A stretch of 64,000 nucleotides of DNA from Bryobacteraceae bacterium (GTDB lineage: Bacteria > Acidobacteriota > Terriglobia > Bryobacterales > Bryobacteraceae), in NCBI GenBank assembly GCA_019752335.1, contig JAIEMJ010000010.1:53789-117788 (forward strand), written 5' to 3'. This document shows, one piece after another, positions 9,149 to 18,740 of the stretch. The notes beneath the pieces were generated by a model. That model worked only from the letters and a program-made list of their open reading frames with translations. It did no database searches and had not been told where the DNA came from. The translations under genes were made by a program, and so were the position numbers. Position 1 is the stretch's first letter. Each line of letters starts with the position of its first letter.

Positions 9149-12100
9149 ATGTCTGAATACCTACATGTCGAAAAACCCTTCCTCGACCAGCTCGGAACCC
9201 TGGGCTGGACGGTGGTGGATCAGGGGCACAGCATCATTCCCGCGGACCCGGCCGCCAGTCTGCGGACGAGCTTTCGCGAGTGGCTGTTGCCCGCCGTATT
9301 CCGTGACGCGGTTCGTGCGCTGAACCGTACCCCCGAGGGCACGGAGTGGCTCAATGAGCGCCAGCTAGACGATCTGCGGGACCAACTGACCCGGCACCCG
9401 AGCCGGACCTTGCTTGAAGCGAACGAAGCCGTCCAAAAGCTGCTCTTCAAGGCCCAGGTGGACATGAACGAGATCACCGGCGAACACGACCCGGTTGTCC
9501 AGTTGATCGACTTCGTTCAACCGGAGCGGAATGTCTTTCACGCCATCAACCAGTTCCGCATTGACACACCCGGTTGCGTGAAGAGCTGCATTATTCCGGA
9601 CATCGTGCTGTTTGTGAATGGCATTCCACTGCTGGTGATCGAGGCGAAGATTGGAGATGCGAACACAGCCAACCCGATCTATGAGGCCTTCGTTCAATTG
9701 CAGCGCTACCGGAACGCCCGGCCGGAAACGACCGCCGCCGGCCTGCGCGAGGGTGAGCCAAGACTGTTTTCGTCGAACCTGTTGCTGATTCGGACTTGTG
9801 GAGAAAAGGCGGAGTTCGGCACGATCACGTCGGGCCATGAACACTTCTACGCCTGGAAAGACATTTGGCCGGAGAGCCGCCGGAGCTTTTCGCCCCCACT
9901 GGGGACGGAACGCGAACAGGAGAGGCTGATCCAAGGACTGCTAGCGCGGGACACCCTACTGGACGTCTTGCGGACTTGCGCAGTGTTCATGGATACGGAC
10001 TCCGGCAAGCGCGTCAAGGTGGTGTGCCGCTATCAGCAGTACCGTGCGGCGCGAAAGATCGTCGAGAGGCTGAGGACGGGTAAGACCCGCGAGGAGAGAT
10101 CAGGAGTGGTGTGGCATACCCAAGGTTCGGGCAAGTCACTCACGATGGTTTTTGTTGCGCGAATGCTGCGGGCCTCGATCGACCTGGCGGACTTCAAAAT
10201 CGTAATGGTCAATGATCGGATCGACCTGGAGGAGCAACTCTCCGCGACGGCACGGCTGATCGGCGGCAGAGTGAATGTGATTGAGAGCACGAGCGATGTG
10301 CGGCTGCACCTTAGCACTGAGGCGTCCGACGTGAACATGGTGATGGTTCACAAGTTCATGGACCGGGCCGAAGACCTGCCCGCATCGCTTCAGGAGGCGC
10401 TGGGCAAGTTTGGGAAGCTGCCTTCAGCGGAGAACTTCGGAGTCGTGAACGAATCGCCGCGAATCCTGCTGATGATCGACGAGGCGCACCGAACGCAAAG
10501 CTCGGATCTTGGGGACAATCTGTTTGGAGCCTTTCCGAATGCAACTCGAATTGCTTTCACCGGTACGCCGCTGATCACCGAACAACACGGCAGCAAGCGC
10601 ACCGTCAAACGATTTGGGGATTACATCGATACGTACAAGCTGATGGATTCCGTGCGGGACGGGGCCACTCTCCAGATTCTTTATGAGGGGCGCACGGCGG
10701 ATACGGCGCTCAAGGATAAACAAGGGTTCGATGAGAAGTTTGAAGACCTGTTCCGGGAGCGGACCGATGCTGAATTGGCGGTGATCAAAAAGAAGTACGG
10801 CGCAACCGGGGACATCCTGGAAGCCGAGAAGCGCATCGGGGCAATTGCTCGCGACCTGGTAGACCACTACATCGACAACATTCTTCCCGATGGGTTCAAA
10901 GCGCAGGTGGTGTGCCACTCGAAGCTCGCCGCGATCCGGTACCAGAAGGCGATTCGAGAAGCACTGCTCGAACGGCTGGACCGGGAGCGGTTGAAGCAGA
11001 AGCCAGACGCCGGATTAGTCAGGCGAATCGAGTTCCTGAAGGTGGCGGCGGTAATGTCTGCGGACCCGACCAACGAGCTGGCCCTGATCACGGAGGCGCG
11101 CAAGGAGTCCAAACGCTGGAACGCGGTCGACAATTTCTGTAAGCCGTTCGATTTCGACGATCCGGAGAAGTCGTTAACCGGAATCGCGTTTCTGGTGGTC
11201 TGCGACATGCTGCTGACCGGCTTTGACGCTCCGATCGAGCAGGTGATGTACATCGATAAGCGGCTCTACGAACACAACCTCTTACAGGCCATTGCCCGCG
11301 TCAATCGTGTGGCGTCCGGAAAGCAACGTGGGTTCATTGTTGATTACATTGGCCTCGCGAATCACCTTGGCGAGGCGCTGGCCATCTATACCGAGGAAGA
11401 CGCTCAAGATATCCGGCAAGGGTTGAAGAACGTACTGACCGAACTTCCTATTTTGGAAGAACGCTACCAGCGCCTGCTACAGCATTTTCGAGCCGCCGGG
11501 GTTGCGGAGATTGAGCCGTTCGTCGTCGGGACGTTGCCCGAGGTACGCACTGAAGTCGCGGTGTTGCACGCCGCAGTCACCGCGATGAAGGAGATCAAGC
11601 CCCGAGCTGATTTCGAGGTCTATCTCAAGAAGTTTCTGCAAAGCCTGAATCTGATCCTTCCCCATGAGTCGGGGCATCGCTACCGAGGACCGGCGCGGCG
11701 CTTCGGCTATTTGCTCCGCATGATTAAGGAGCGCTACAAGGACGATTCCCTCGACTTGGCTGACGCCGGAGAGAAGGTGAAGGCTTTGATCAACGCCCAC
11801 TTAATCGATTTGGGAATTAATCCGAGGATTCCACCAGTCGAGCTACTCTCGCCGGACTTCATGGACCAACTGGCAGCCCATTCGGACGGAGATCCTGAAG
11901 CCAAGGCCAGCGAGATGGAACACGCGATCCGGAAGCACTGCACGGTTCATTTGGAAGAGGATCCAGCATTTTACAAGCGCCTGAGCGACAAGATGGAAAA
12001 GCTCATTCAGGAGCACAAGGACAACTGGGAGGTGTTAGCCAAGGAGTATGAAGGGCTACGCCGGGAGGCGGAAGCAGGCCGATCCGAGACCATCGAGGGG

Positions 12101-12403
12101 CTGACAAGGGAAGCCTCTACCTTCTATGACTACGTTGTGCAGTTGGCCTTTGAAGGGAACGAGGTGCCCGCTGATTGCCGGCAACGATTGAAGGATTTGA
12201 TGGCGCGAATCGTCGACATTTTGCAGGAAACCATTGGGATCATCGACTTCTGGAAGAAGCCCATCGAAGTGAAGCGACTTCGAGGAAACATTGATACGGA
12301 GATACTGTTGGCCGCAATCCCTCAGATGGCGGAGAAGCATGAGCGAATCGCGGTGGAAATTGTCAAATTAGCCGAGAAGAGACATAGGGAGCTGATGAGA
12401 TGA
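9149..12403 (+). CDS. hsdR: type I restriction enzyme endonuclease/translocase subunit HsdR
   Basis: A 1084-aa subunit. The N-terminal PD-(D/E)xK nuclease shows CIIPDIVLFVNGIPLLVIEAK at about residues 146-167, followed by the QLQRYR motif typical of HsdR. The SF2 translocase follows: Walker A TQGSGKS near residue 325, DEAH near 443, AFTGTPL, and motif VI QAIARVNR near 715. The helical C-terminus that docks on the methyltransferase extends to the end. All catalytic motifs are present, so cleavage and ATP-driven translocation are expected. The gene has its own upstream region with an inverted repeat. Its stop overlaps the ATG of the metallopeptidase gene. Confidence 0.95.
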   Translation: MSEYLHVEKPFLDQLGTLGWTVVDQGHSIIPADPAASLRTSFREWLLPAVFRDAVRALNRTPEGTEWLNERQLDDLRDQLTRHPSRTLLEANEAVQKLLFKAQVDMNEITGEHDPVVQLIDFVQPERNVFHAINQFRIDTPGCVKSCIIPDIVLFVNGIPLLVIEAKIGDANTANPIYEAFVQLQRYRNARPETTAAGLREGEPRLFSSNLLLIRTCGEKAEFGTITSGHEHFYAWKDIWPESRRSFSPPLGTEREQERLIQGLLARDTLLDVLRTCAVFMDTDSGKRVKVVCRYQQYRAARKIVERLRTGKTREERSGVVWHTQGSGKSLTMVFVARMLRASIDLADFKIVMVNDRIDLEEQLSATARLIGGRVNVIESTSDVRLHLSTEASDVNMVMVHKFMDRAEDLPASLQEALGKFGKLPSAENFGVVNESPRILLMIDEAHRTQSSDLGDNLFGAFPNATRIAFTGTPLITEQHGSKRTVKRFGDYIDTYKLMDSVRDGATLQILYEGRTADTALKDKQGFDEKFEDLFRERTDAELAVIKKKYGATGDILEAEKRIGAIARDLVDHYIDNILPDGFKAQVVCHSKLAAIRYQKAIREALLERLDRERLKQKPDAGLVRRIEFLKVAAVMSADPTNELALITEARKESKRWNAVDNFCKPFDFDDPEKSLTGIAFLVVCDMLLTGFDAPIEQVMYIDKRLYEHNLLQAIARVNRVASGKQRGFIVDYIGLANHLGEALAIYTEEDAQDIRQGLKNVLTELPILEERYQRLLQHFRAAGVAEIEPFVVGTLPEVRTEVAVLHAAVTAMKEIKPRADFEVYLKKFLQSLNLILPHESGHRYRGPARRFGYLLRMIKERYKDDSLDLADAGEKVKALINAHLIDLGINPRIPPVELLSPDFMDQLAAHSDGDPEAKASEMEHAIRKHCTVHLEEDPAFYKRLSDKMEKLIQEHKDNWEVLAKEYEGLRREAEAGRSETIEGLTREASTFYDYVVQLAFEGNEVPADCRQRLKDLMARIVDILQETIGIIDFWKKPIEVKRLRGNIDTEILLAAIPQMAEKHERIAVEIVKLAEKRHRELMR

Positions 12404-13104
12404 GCGGTAGTCCGACGGAACAGATCACGTTTGAGGTGGTGAAGAGCCGCCGCCGCACGGCCGACATCGTTATGGAGCGAGATGGCCGAATTCTGGTCCG
12501 AACCCCCGAAGACCTCTCTTCACAACAGATCCAAGAGATCGTGGACGCCAAGCGCCATTGGATTTACCGGAACCTGGCTGAGTGGCGGGACCTTAACGCC
12601 ACGAGGGTGCTTCGGGAGTACCGCAATGGGGAAGGGTTTCTATATCTCGGGCGCTCGTATCGGCTTCTGCTTGTTACCGAGCAGGAGGCCGCGCTTGTAC
12701 TGACGGGCGGACGCTTTTGCCTCCGCCGGGACATCGCGGACAAGGGCTCGATTGCCGCAGCCAAGGACGCGTTCCGAGATTATTACCTTGCAAATGGAAT
12801 GAAGCGAATTAGCCCCCGTGTCGAATACTTTGCGCCAAAGGTTGGCGTTGCGCCAACTGGTCTCGACGTCCGGGAGATCGGCTATCGATGGGCTTCGTGC
12901 TCGCCAACCGGGCACCTGTCCTTTCATTGGAAATGCATGATGGCCCCCCCGACGATCATTGACTACATTGTGGTCCACGAGCTTTGCCATTTTCACCATT
13001 TGGATCACTCGGAGGCATTCTGGAATGAAGTTGACAAGGTCATTCCTGAATACCGAGAGCGAAAGGAATGGCTCCGAAAAAATGGAGCAGCCATGGATAT
13101 CTAG
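12400..13104 (+). CDS. YgjP/WLM-type zinc metallopeptidase at end of RM operon
   Basis: A 234-aa protein with the YgjP (DUF45, M48-like) layout: RTADIVMERDGRILVRTPE near the N-terminus, VREIGYRWASCSPTGHLSFHWKCMMAPP, then the zinc motif HELCHFHHLDHSEAFW near residue 192. HExxH appears as HELCH, and the third ligand His lies in LDHSEAFW. The start overlaps the hsdR stop by 4 nt. Such peptidases are common last genes of type I RM operons. The family role is presumed proteolytic, perhaps in turnover of HsdR, but no substrate is established. Confidence 0.9.
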   Translation: MSGSPTEQITFEVVKSRRRTADIVMERDGRILVRTPEDLSSQQIQEIVDAKRHWIYRNLAEWRDLNATRVLREYRNGEGFLYLGRSYRLLLVTEQEAALVLTGGRFCLRRDIADKGSIAAAKDAFRDYYLANGMKRISPRVEYFAPKVGVAPTGLDVREIGYRWASCSPTGHLSFHWKCMMAPPTIIDYIVVHELCHFHHLDHSEAFWNEVDKVIPEYRERKEWLRKNGAAMDI

Positions 13105-13153
13105 GGTTCCACGCAACCTCTGGGATGCCGACTCGGTAATCCCCGATTTTATA

Positions 13154-13263
13154 CGGGACTTTACGTGCGCCTGTGGAAATCTTGATTTTCCACGGGCCTT
13201 TGCGTGCTCAGAGCGGTGGTCACGGACGGGACTCTGCGTGCGGGAGTGCGGGACTTTACGTGC
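13154..13263 (+). repeat. four copies of a 15-bp motif, CGGGACTTTACGTGC, plus hairpin
   Basis: The 391-bp gap between the metallopeptidase and the CHAT gene holds no gene. CGGGACTTTACGTGC occurs exactly at 13154-13168 and 13249-13263. Near copies lie at 13193-13207 (two differences) and 13227-13241 (two differences). Between the first two lies a hairpin, GTGGAAA/TTTCCAC, at 13173-13193. Same-orientation iteration with spacings of 39, 34 and 22 bp suggests binding sites for a regulator of the following cassette. Confidence 0.6.
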
Positions 13264-13495
13264 CCTCTCTTTATCCTGTAGAGCCTGTAGGGGATACCAG
13301 TAGTCGGCTGGTGTCACGGTGTTGAAATGTGGAAAACTCTGGGTTGGCCCCAACCGCGCCGCCCCGTTGGGCGGGAAAAGCGGCGATCTGCGCTTTCCTT
13401 GAAAATTTACGCCTTAGACGACCGAATTCTTGTCACACTCCCCGGCCCTGACGAATCTATGAAGAATCGCGGCGTCCGTAGTTTGGAGGAACGAT

Positions 13496-16120
13496 ATGCG
13501 TTTTGTTTCGCGCATTGCAGTTGCGCTTCTTTCGTCGATAGGCTGGGGCCAGGCTTCCCCTCCGACGAACCCGATTGTGGAGGCCGACCGATTGGCCGAC
13601 CTCCGGGCTTGGACCCGAGCGGAGCCGCTCTTCATCCAGGCCGAGAAGGTCTTCGAGCAGGCCGGGGATCAGCGCAATGCCCTCTATGCCAAGTTGGGGC
13701 GAATTCGAGGGGAGCTACCGCGCCGATCCGTCACCGAAGTCTCCCAAGAACTTTCCGTCATTCTTGAATCTCCCTTAGCCAGTTCTGATGACAGGATTCG
13801 GCTCCGCTGTCTGGTCATCAAGGGCGAGACCGATACCGATTTCGACGCGGCACTCGCCGAGCAAGATTGGAGGGAAGCACTTGAGGTCGCCAAGCGTTTA
13901 TACGATCCAATGTGGATCAACCGGGCGAATGGGGAGATCGGGATCATAACAGCGCTGATGGGGAAAACAAGTGAAGGTGTTTTCCAAATCTCAACCGCAT
14001 TGAAGAAGGCGGAGGAGTCGAAGGACCTTTCCTCCGTCGTCCGGTGGCTGAGCATTCTTGGAACCGGGTACATTCAATTCGGGCAATACGAGGGAGCCTT
14101 AAAGCTTTTCGACCGCGCCTTGGCGACGGGCAGCGCGGTGGATGAATTGCGATTTCCGGTGATGGCCTACCTCGGCAAAGTGAGTGCACTTTCCAAACTC
14201 GGCAGGACCAAGGAGGCGCGAGAGCTATTGGCGGCATCGCTGGTCATCGCCCGCGAGCGCGAAAGTCTTGGCTACCAGGCCGAGCTCCTCCGTCAAGATG
14301 CCCTCCTGTCCGAGACCGCTGGCTCGCGCGACGAGGCAATTCAAAAGCTGCTCGAAGCATTGGACTTTGCCCGGCGCGCCTCGGCCAATCGAATCGTTGC
14401 GGAAATCTACCTCGACCTTGGACGCTTGCAATTGGCACAAGGCAATCGAGCCGGTGCCGCGAAGTCGTTCACCGAAGGCGTTGCAGTGGCAAGGGCCATG
14501 AAGGAACGGCTTTTGACTCCCCGGCTCCTAGCCAAATTTGCCGAGAGCGAAATTTCACAGGGTCGGCTGACCGAGGCAGCGCTGCTACTGCAAGAGGCCA
14601 GCGAAATCGCCGAAGGTCTTCTCGCCGGGGTTTGGAGCCCTTGGGTGAAATCGAGACTGATCGGAATCATGGACGAGGTCTTCACAGCGCGGATTCGCCT
14701 GGAACTGAAAGGTACCGGCAACCCCGAACGAATTTTCGCGATTGTCGAGCAAGCCCGCGGAAGAGTCGTCACCGATTTGCTGATGGACCGCGGACAGGGG
14801 CGAAGAGCTCAGACTCCAGCAGTGAAGGCGGGCGAGAAGCGGATCGCGGCACTGCAATTCCAACTCTGGTCTCCGAAGACACCAACGCTTCGGGCCAAAC
14901 TGCTCGATCAGATATTCCGAGCTGAATCCGACATGATGTCGGCGACGGTGCAGGCGGATGGTGCACGCCAGGTCCAAGGAAATCGGAAGCTTCCCAAATT
15001 GAACGAAGTTCGCCAGTCGTTGGCGACGAACGAAGTGATCCTCGAATATGTCCTCGACGATCCGTCCTCGGTCGTTGTCGGCATCACCCGCGAACGGGCC
15101 TTCCTTGTGAGGTTGCCCGGCAGGTCGATTCTGAAGAGAGCTGTGGATGAAGCGTGGAAGAACATCCAATCCGGTGCCGAACTTGCGCCGCTCCCCCTGC
15201 TGAATGACCTTCTCAAGGTGCCAGATCTTGAATCGAAGACCCGTCTGATTATCGTTCCGGACGCTGATTTGAATCGATTGGCCTTTGAGCTATTGACTGT
15301 CAGCTCGGGCAAAAGGCTTCTTGATTCCCATGCGGTCAGCTATTCACCATCCGTTACCGCTCTCTTCGTAGTCCGGCGCAAGCCTGCGCTTGCGTCAAGC
15401 AATGCGGTTCTCGCTATTGCTGCATCCCCTGACGTTACGCCGGGACAAAGCCTCGCAGCGTTCGGTAAACTCGACCGTGGCAACTATGAGTTTGATGGCG
15501 CGAGCCTTCCGGCATTGCCCGCCGCTCGAGCCGAAGCAATGATGGCTGTCGAAGCGCTCCCGCATCGCGGTAATCGACTACTGGTCGGAGTGGAAGCCAC
15601 AGAGGATGCGGTGAAAAAGCTTCCGCTCCAAGAGTTCTCAGTGGCTCACATCGCTGCTCACGGTCTTTTGAGTAGTAACTTCCCAGAACGCTCCGCCTTG
15701 GCTCTACGGCCCGAGGGCGGTGAGGATGGATTCCTTCAAGCCCGTGAGGTCCTCGCATTGCCGATCCGGGCCTCGTTGGTCACGCTTTCCGCCTGCAATA
15801 CCGGCAGAGGCAAACTCTTTGGCCAAGACGGCGTATCGAGCCTAGTGCGGCCCTTTCTCGCGTCAGGGGCACGCGCGGTCGTCGCCAATCTTTGGACAGC
15901 CGACGACACGTTCAGCCTGGCGCTGATGAGGGAATTCTACCGGGAGCTTGCGGCCGGAAAACAGAAGGCAGTCGCTCTTCAGCAGGCAAAAATTACGATG
16001 ATCCGTCAATACGGAAGCGCTGCCACGCCCAAACTCTGGAGCGGCCTGCTTTTGTTCGGCGAGGGTTCGGAACCGGTGCTCAATCAAAGGCGGGAGGTAC
16101 GCAATGCCATTGCTCAATGA
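13496..16120 (+). CDS. exported TPR-CHAT caspase-like protein
   Basis: An 874-aa protein. A signal peptide is likely (MRFVSRIAVALLSSIGWGQA). A TPR-like helical array covers about residues 30-370, with repeating A..L...A..ARE.G units. A C-terminal CHAT domain (caspase HetF-associated with TPRs) covers about 560-860. The caspase-clan dyad is present: His722 in AHIAAHG and Cys767 in LSACNTG, followed by the typical GVSSLVRPFLASGARAVVANLW. The ribosome site GGAGGAACGAT precedes the ATG. It overlaps the S41 peptidase gene by 17 nt. CHAT proteins are peptidases or scaffolds in conflict and signalling systems. The signal peptide points to action outside the cytoplasm, which is less usual for defence CHAT proteins. 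Confidence 0.88.
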   Translation: MRFVSRIAVALLSSIGWGQASPPTNPIVEADRLADLRAWTRAEPLFIQAEKVFEQAGDQRNALYAKLGRIRGELPRRSVTEVSQELSVILESPLASSDDRIRLRCLVIKGETDTDFDAALAEQDWREALEVAKRLYDPMWINRANGEIGIITALMGKTSEGVFQISTALKKAEESKDLSSVVRWLSILGTGYIQFGQYEGALKLFDRALATGSAVDELRFPVMAYLGKVSALSKLGRTKEARELLAASLVIARERESLGYQAELLRQDALLSETAGSRDEAIQKLLEALDFARRASANRIVAEIYLDLGRLQLAQGNRAGAAKSFTEGVAVARAMKERLLTPRLLAKFAESEISQGRLTEAALLLQEASEIAEGLLAGVWSPWVKSRLIGIMDEVFTARIRLELKGTGNPERIFAIVEQARGRVVTDLLMDRGQGRRAQTPAVKAGEKRIAALQFQLWSPKTPTLRAKLLDQIFRAESDMMSATVQADGARQVQGNRKLPKLNEVRQSLATNEVILEYVLDDPSSVVVGITRERAFLVRLPGRSILKRAVDEAWKNIQSGAELAPLPLLNDLLKVPDLESKTRLIIVPDADLNRLAFELLTVSSGKRLLDSHAVSYSPSVTALFVVRRKPALASSNAVLAIAASPDVTPGQSLAAFGKLDRGNYEFDGASLPALPAARAEAMMAVEALPHRGNRLLVGVEATEDAVKKLPLQEFSVAHIAAHGLLSSNFPERSALALRPEGGEDGFLQAREVLALPIRASLVTLSACNTGRGKLFGQDGVSSLVRPFLASGARAVVANLWTADDTFSLALMREFYRELAAGKQKAVALQQAKITMIRQYGSAATPKLWSGLLLFGEGSEPVLNQRREVRNAIAQ

Positions 16121-17333
16121 ATCACAACGGCGGCAGGTATTTGAGAAGGTAGTGCAGACCACCGCCTCCAAGTTCGCTGATCCCAAAATGAATGGCGTTG
16201 ATTGGAAGCGGATCTCTTCTGAGGCGGAACCTGCCATCGTCGGCACTACCGAGCCAGAAAAGTTCGAAGCAACGGTCAATGAGCTATTGCTCAAACTGGG
16301 TACGAGCCACATCGGCTTTTTTCATGGGGAACGCCCCCGCAGCCCAGGACGGATCGCTATCTCTGCTACTTTTCTGAGGGCCGGAACGAGCGATGGCCCA
16401 CGGTGGATGTTTCAAGACGTCCATCCAGGCGGACTCGCCGCCAATGCCGGCATTCAGCCAGGCGATGTTCTCCTCACACTGAACGGCATTGAGATTGTCC
16501 CGCCATCGGCGGCAACATTTTCACTTGCTGCCGATCATGAGGCCATGATTCGCCGTCCAAATGGGTCTACTGAGACGGTCAAACTGTCGATACCCGCCTC
16601 GCAAAGTAAGAAGCGGCCACTCATCATCCCGGACAAGGTCGTCACCAGCCGCAAGCTAGATCGCGGTATAGGCTACGTTCGGGTGAGCATGTTCCCCGGC
16701 ATGCTTGGGATCGACGTTGCGCGGGATATCACTCAGGCAGTCTCCGCTCTTGAATGCAAAGAACTCGTCATTGACCTTCGAGGCAACACCGGCGGCGGAA
16801 TCGGCTGCTTACGTCTGATGAGCGTGCTCTGTGCGGACAAGCGCGGAGCCGGGTACAACCTCGGGCGGGCACAGATCCAACAAAACGCAGCAAAGGAGTC
16901 ACTACCGGTCTTCGACACGATTCCGGCAAGCAAGTGGGGTGTGATCCCACTGATCTTGAAGTTCGGCCTCGCCGGCCGCTCCGTCGCCGTATTCTCGGAA
17001 GGCCTGGGTCAGGCCAGGCACCATGGCCGCGTCGCGATGCTCATCAATGAACATGCAGCGAGTGCCAGCGAAATGGTGGCTGCCTTCGCTTCTGAATACA
17101 AACTGGCGCACTTGGTAGGCGTGAAAACCCCTGGCAAGTTGGTCGCCGCCAATTCGTTCAAGGTTGGCCATGGATATCGTGTGGCTCTTCCCGTGGGCGC
17201 TTACTTCACTTGGAAAGGCACCAAACTGGAAGGCCGCGGGGTCAATCCGGACACCATACAGGAAATGCACCCTGAAGCGCTTGCCGCCGGGGAGGACCCG
17301 CAACTCGCCCGAGCCGTCGAAATGCTTGCTTGA
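16104..17333 (+). CDS. S41 (C-terminal processing) peptidase with PDZ domain
   Basis: A 409-aa protein. A PDZ domain covers about residues 100-165 (HPGGLAANAGIQPGDVLLTLNGIEI). The S41 core follows with GIGYVRVSMF, ELVIDLRGNTGGG and NEHAASASEM. Ser320 and Lys345 (in KTPGKLVA) are 25 residues apart, the spacing of the Ser-Lys dyad in Tsp. No signal peptide is visible at the chosen ATG, and none can be made by extension because the gene starts inside the CHAT gene. Overlap and shared strand imply co-translation with the CHAT protein. Together they look like a two-protease unit; one may process the other, which is inference. Confidence 0.88.
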   Translation: MPLLNESQRRQVFEKVVQTTASKFADPKMNGVDWKRISSEAEPAIVGTTEPEKFEATVNELLLKLGTSHIGFFHGERPRSPGRIAISATFLRAGTSDGPRWMFQDVHPGGLAANAGIQPGDVLLTLNGIEIVPPSAATFSLAADHEAMIRRPNGSTETVKLSIPASQSKKRPLIIPDKVVTSRKLDRGIGYVRVSMFPGMLGIDVARDITQAVSALECKELVIDLRGNTGGGIGCLRLMSVLCADKRGAGYNLGRAQIQQNAAKESLPVFDTIPASKWGVIPLILKFGLAGRSVAVFSEGLGQARHHGRVAMLINEHAASASEMVAAFASEYKLAHLVGVKTPGKLVAANSFKVGHGYRVALPVGAYFTWKGTKLEGRGVNPDTIQEMHPEALAAGEDPQLARAVEMLA

Positions 17334-17339
17334 AACTAC

Positions 17340-18020
17340 TCAACGAATGGTGAGCGGGAAGTAACGCCAGTCCTCAGGCTCTCGCTTGAGTGCGAGCGTG
17401 TACTTGCCGGCGGCAACACCGGAAAGATCCAAGACCGTCGCAATGTTTGTGATGCCGTTCTCTAGCTTTGCCTTGGCATTTGCGCTCATTTGCGGCTTCA
17501 GGTCCGCGTCGAGCAGCCTCAAAGAGTACTCGCCTTCTGCAGAGGCAACCGGCAACTGGAGGACAACGTTCTGCTTGGCCCGGCTCAATTCGGGAGGAAG
17601 AGGGGTTGTCGATGTTTCATCACCGCGAGCAACCACGAAACGTCGCAGGTCGAGCACAGTGGAGGGTAAAGCAATCTGAGACTTCGCGGTGATCGGAGGC
17701 TCGCTTTTCTTCATCTTGACCCATGTGAAATACCAAATTGAAGCAGCCACCAGGCACAGCATAGCTGCGACGGGCCACCAACGTCCATACATCGGAGTCG
17801 CCCGTTGCGCTTGAAAGCCGCCCGCCTTCTGAATTTCCAAAATCTGGACCAAGCAAGGCGAGCACCTCGAGAGATGGCTATACAGTGGATCGCCTATGGC
17901 GCGCTTTCGAAGCGCGAGCTCCCGCAGCACCGTTTCCGACGGGCATCCTGCGCGGTCAGGGTTCGGATTCGCATGCCCCAGCATGTCCTCGATTGGTTTG
18001 AAGTCATCCTCGTGCGCCAT
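17340..18020 (-). CDS. anti-sigma-factor-like single-pass membrane protein
   Basis: A 226-aa protein. The N-terminal 80 residues are cytosolic, with a zinc-finger-like HLSRCSPC (HxxxCxxC) as in zf-HC2 anti-sigma factors. One membrane helix covers about residues 81-100 (WWPVAAMLCLVAASIWYFTWV), followed by an outer domain of about 120 residues that looks beta-rich. It lies 41 bp downstream of the sigma gene on the same strand, the normal arrangement of an ECF sigma and its membrane-bound inhibitor. Its stop is 6 bp from the stop of the convergent S41 gene, so the two operons meet tail to tail. The outer domain could sense the exported CHAT protein or its products; that link is inferred. Confidence 0.78.
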   Translation of the reverse strand: MAHEDDFKPIEDMLGHANPNPDRAGCPSETVLRELALRKRAIGDPLYSHLSRCSPCLVQILEIQKAGGFQAQRATPMYGRWWPVAAMLCLVAASIWYFTWVKMKKSEPPITAKSQIALPSTVLDLRRFVVARGDETSTTPLPPELSRAKQNVVLQLPVASAEGEYSLRLLDADLKPQMSANAKAKLENGITNIATVLDLSGVAAGKYTLALKREPEDWRYFPLTIR

Positions 18021-18061
18021 GGAACCTCAGCTAGTATAGAGCGATTTGAAAGAATCTGATC

Positions 18062-18685
18062 TCAAGAACTTGAACCTCCGGTGGGCGGTTGCCGCCCGTT
18101 TGTTGAGTTGACCTGGCATCGATTCCGAATCCTCTGCATCATCTTATCGACTGCCGAAACCGTCATTTTCAAATGTTGTGCAATGTCGGCACTCGACCAT
18201 CCAACCACTTTGAGCGTTACGCAGGTTCTCTCCGTGTCGCTCAGTCCTTCTAGAATTTCGCGGGCGTGGATTGCCGCATAGGTCTGCTCCGCCGTCCCAA
18301 TGTCAGACGCCCGATTCTCCATTGCCTTATCGGCGAAAACACGAGGGACAGAGCCGTTCGCGACGCGCTGTTCAGACCTTCGCAGTTCGGAAAAGGCAAG
18401 GTTTTGAAGGATGGTCCACGCGAGGGCCTCGGGCTTTTCTACTGTTTTGCCCCGTCTCGCGGCTTCAGCAAACTGCTGGCCCGCCCGGTCGAAAAGATTT
18501 CGAATCACTGCTTCATCTCGGATCAGATCGAAGCTTTTGCGAAATCGCCGTTCGAGGTTCAAGAAGACGGATTGAATATTGGCACTAAGAGGTTGGCCCG
18601 CCCCATCGAGCAGTTGCAGCTTTGGCGATGGCTCCGGCGCTTCGTAGTGCTTCATGCGGCCGACCGTATAAGTCGAGATTCTCAT
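18062..18685 (-). CDS. ECF-type RNA polymerase sigma factor
   Basis: A 207-aa protein. Region 2 covers about residues 40-110 (LFDRAGQQFAE...EALAWTILQNLAFSELRR). Region 4 covers about 145-195: LSDTERTCVTLKVVGWSSADIAQHLKMTVSAVDKMMQRIRNR, a typical sigma-70 r4 helix-turn-helix. It heads the operon with the anti-sigma gene and diverges from the 142-aa gene, 55 bp away. The most probable targets are its own promoter, that small gene and perhaps the CHAT operon. A later ATG at residue 11 is possible, but the first ATG has a purine-rich AGG just upstream. Confidence 0.85.
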   Translation of the reverse strand: MRISTYTVGRMKHYEAPEPSPKLQLLDGAGQPLSANIQSVFLNLERRFRKSFDLIRDEAVIRNLFDRAGQQFAEAARRGKTVEKPEALAWTILQNLAFSELRRSEQRVANGSVPRVFADKAMENRASDIGTAEQTYAAIHAREILEGLSDTERTCVTLKVVGWSSADIAQHLKMTVSAVDKMMQRIRNRCQVNSTNGRQPPTGGSSS

Positions 18686-18740
18686 CCTGCCAGTCAGGTT
18701 TCACAATTCCTTCGCGTCTTGCTCAGTAGGGGGGCAATTC

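Noticed and set aside
13173..13193. Rho-independent terminator after the RM operon
   Set aside because: The hairpin is AT-rich with no T-tract after it and lies among the iterated 15-bp motifs.
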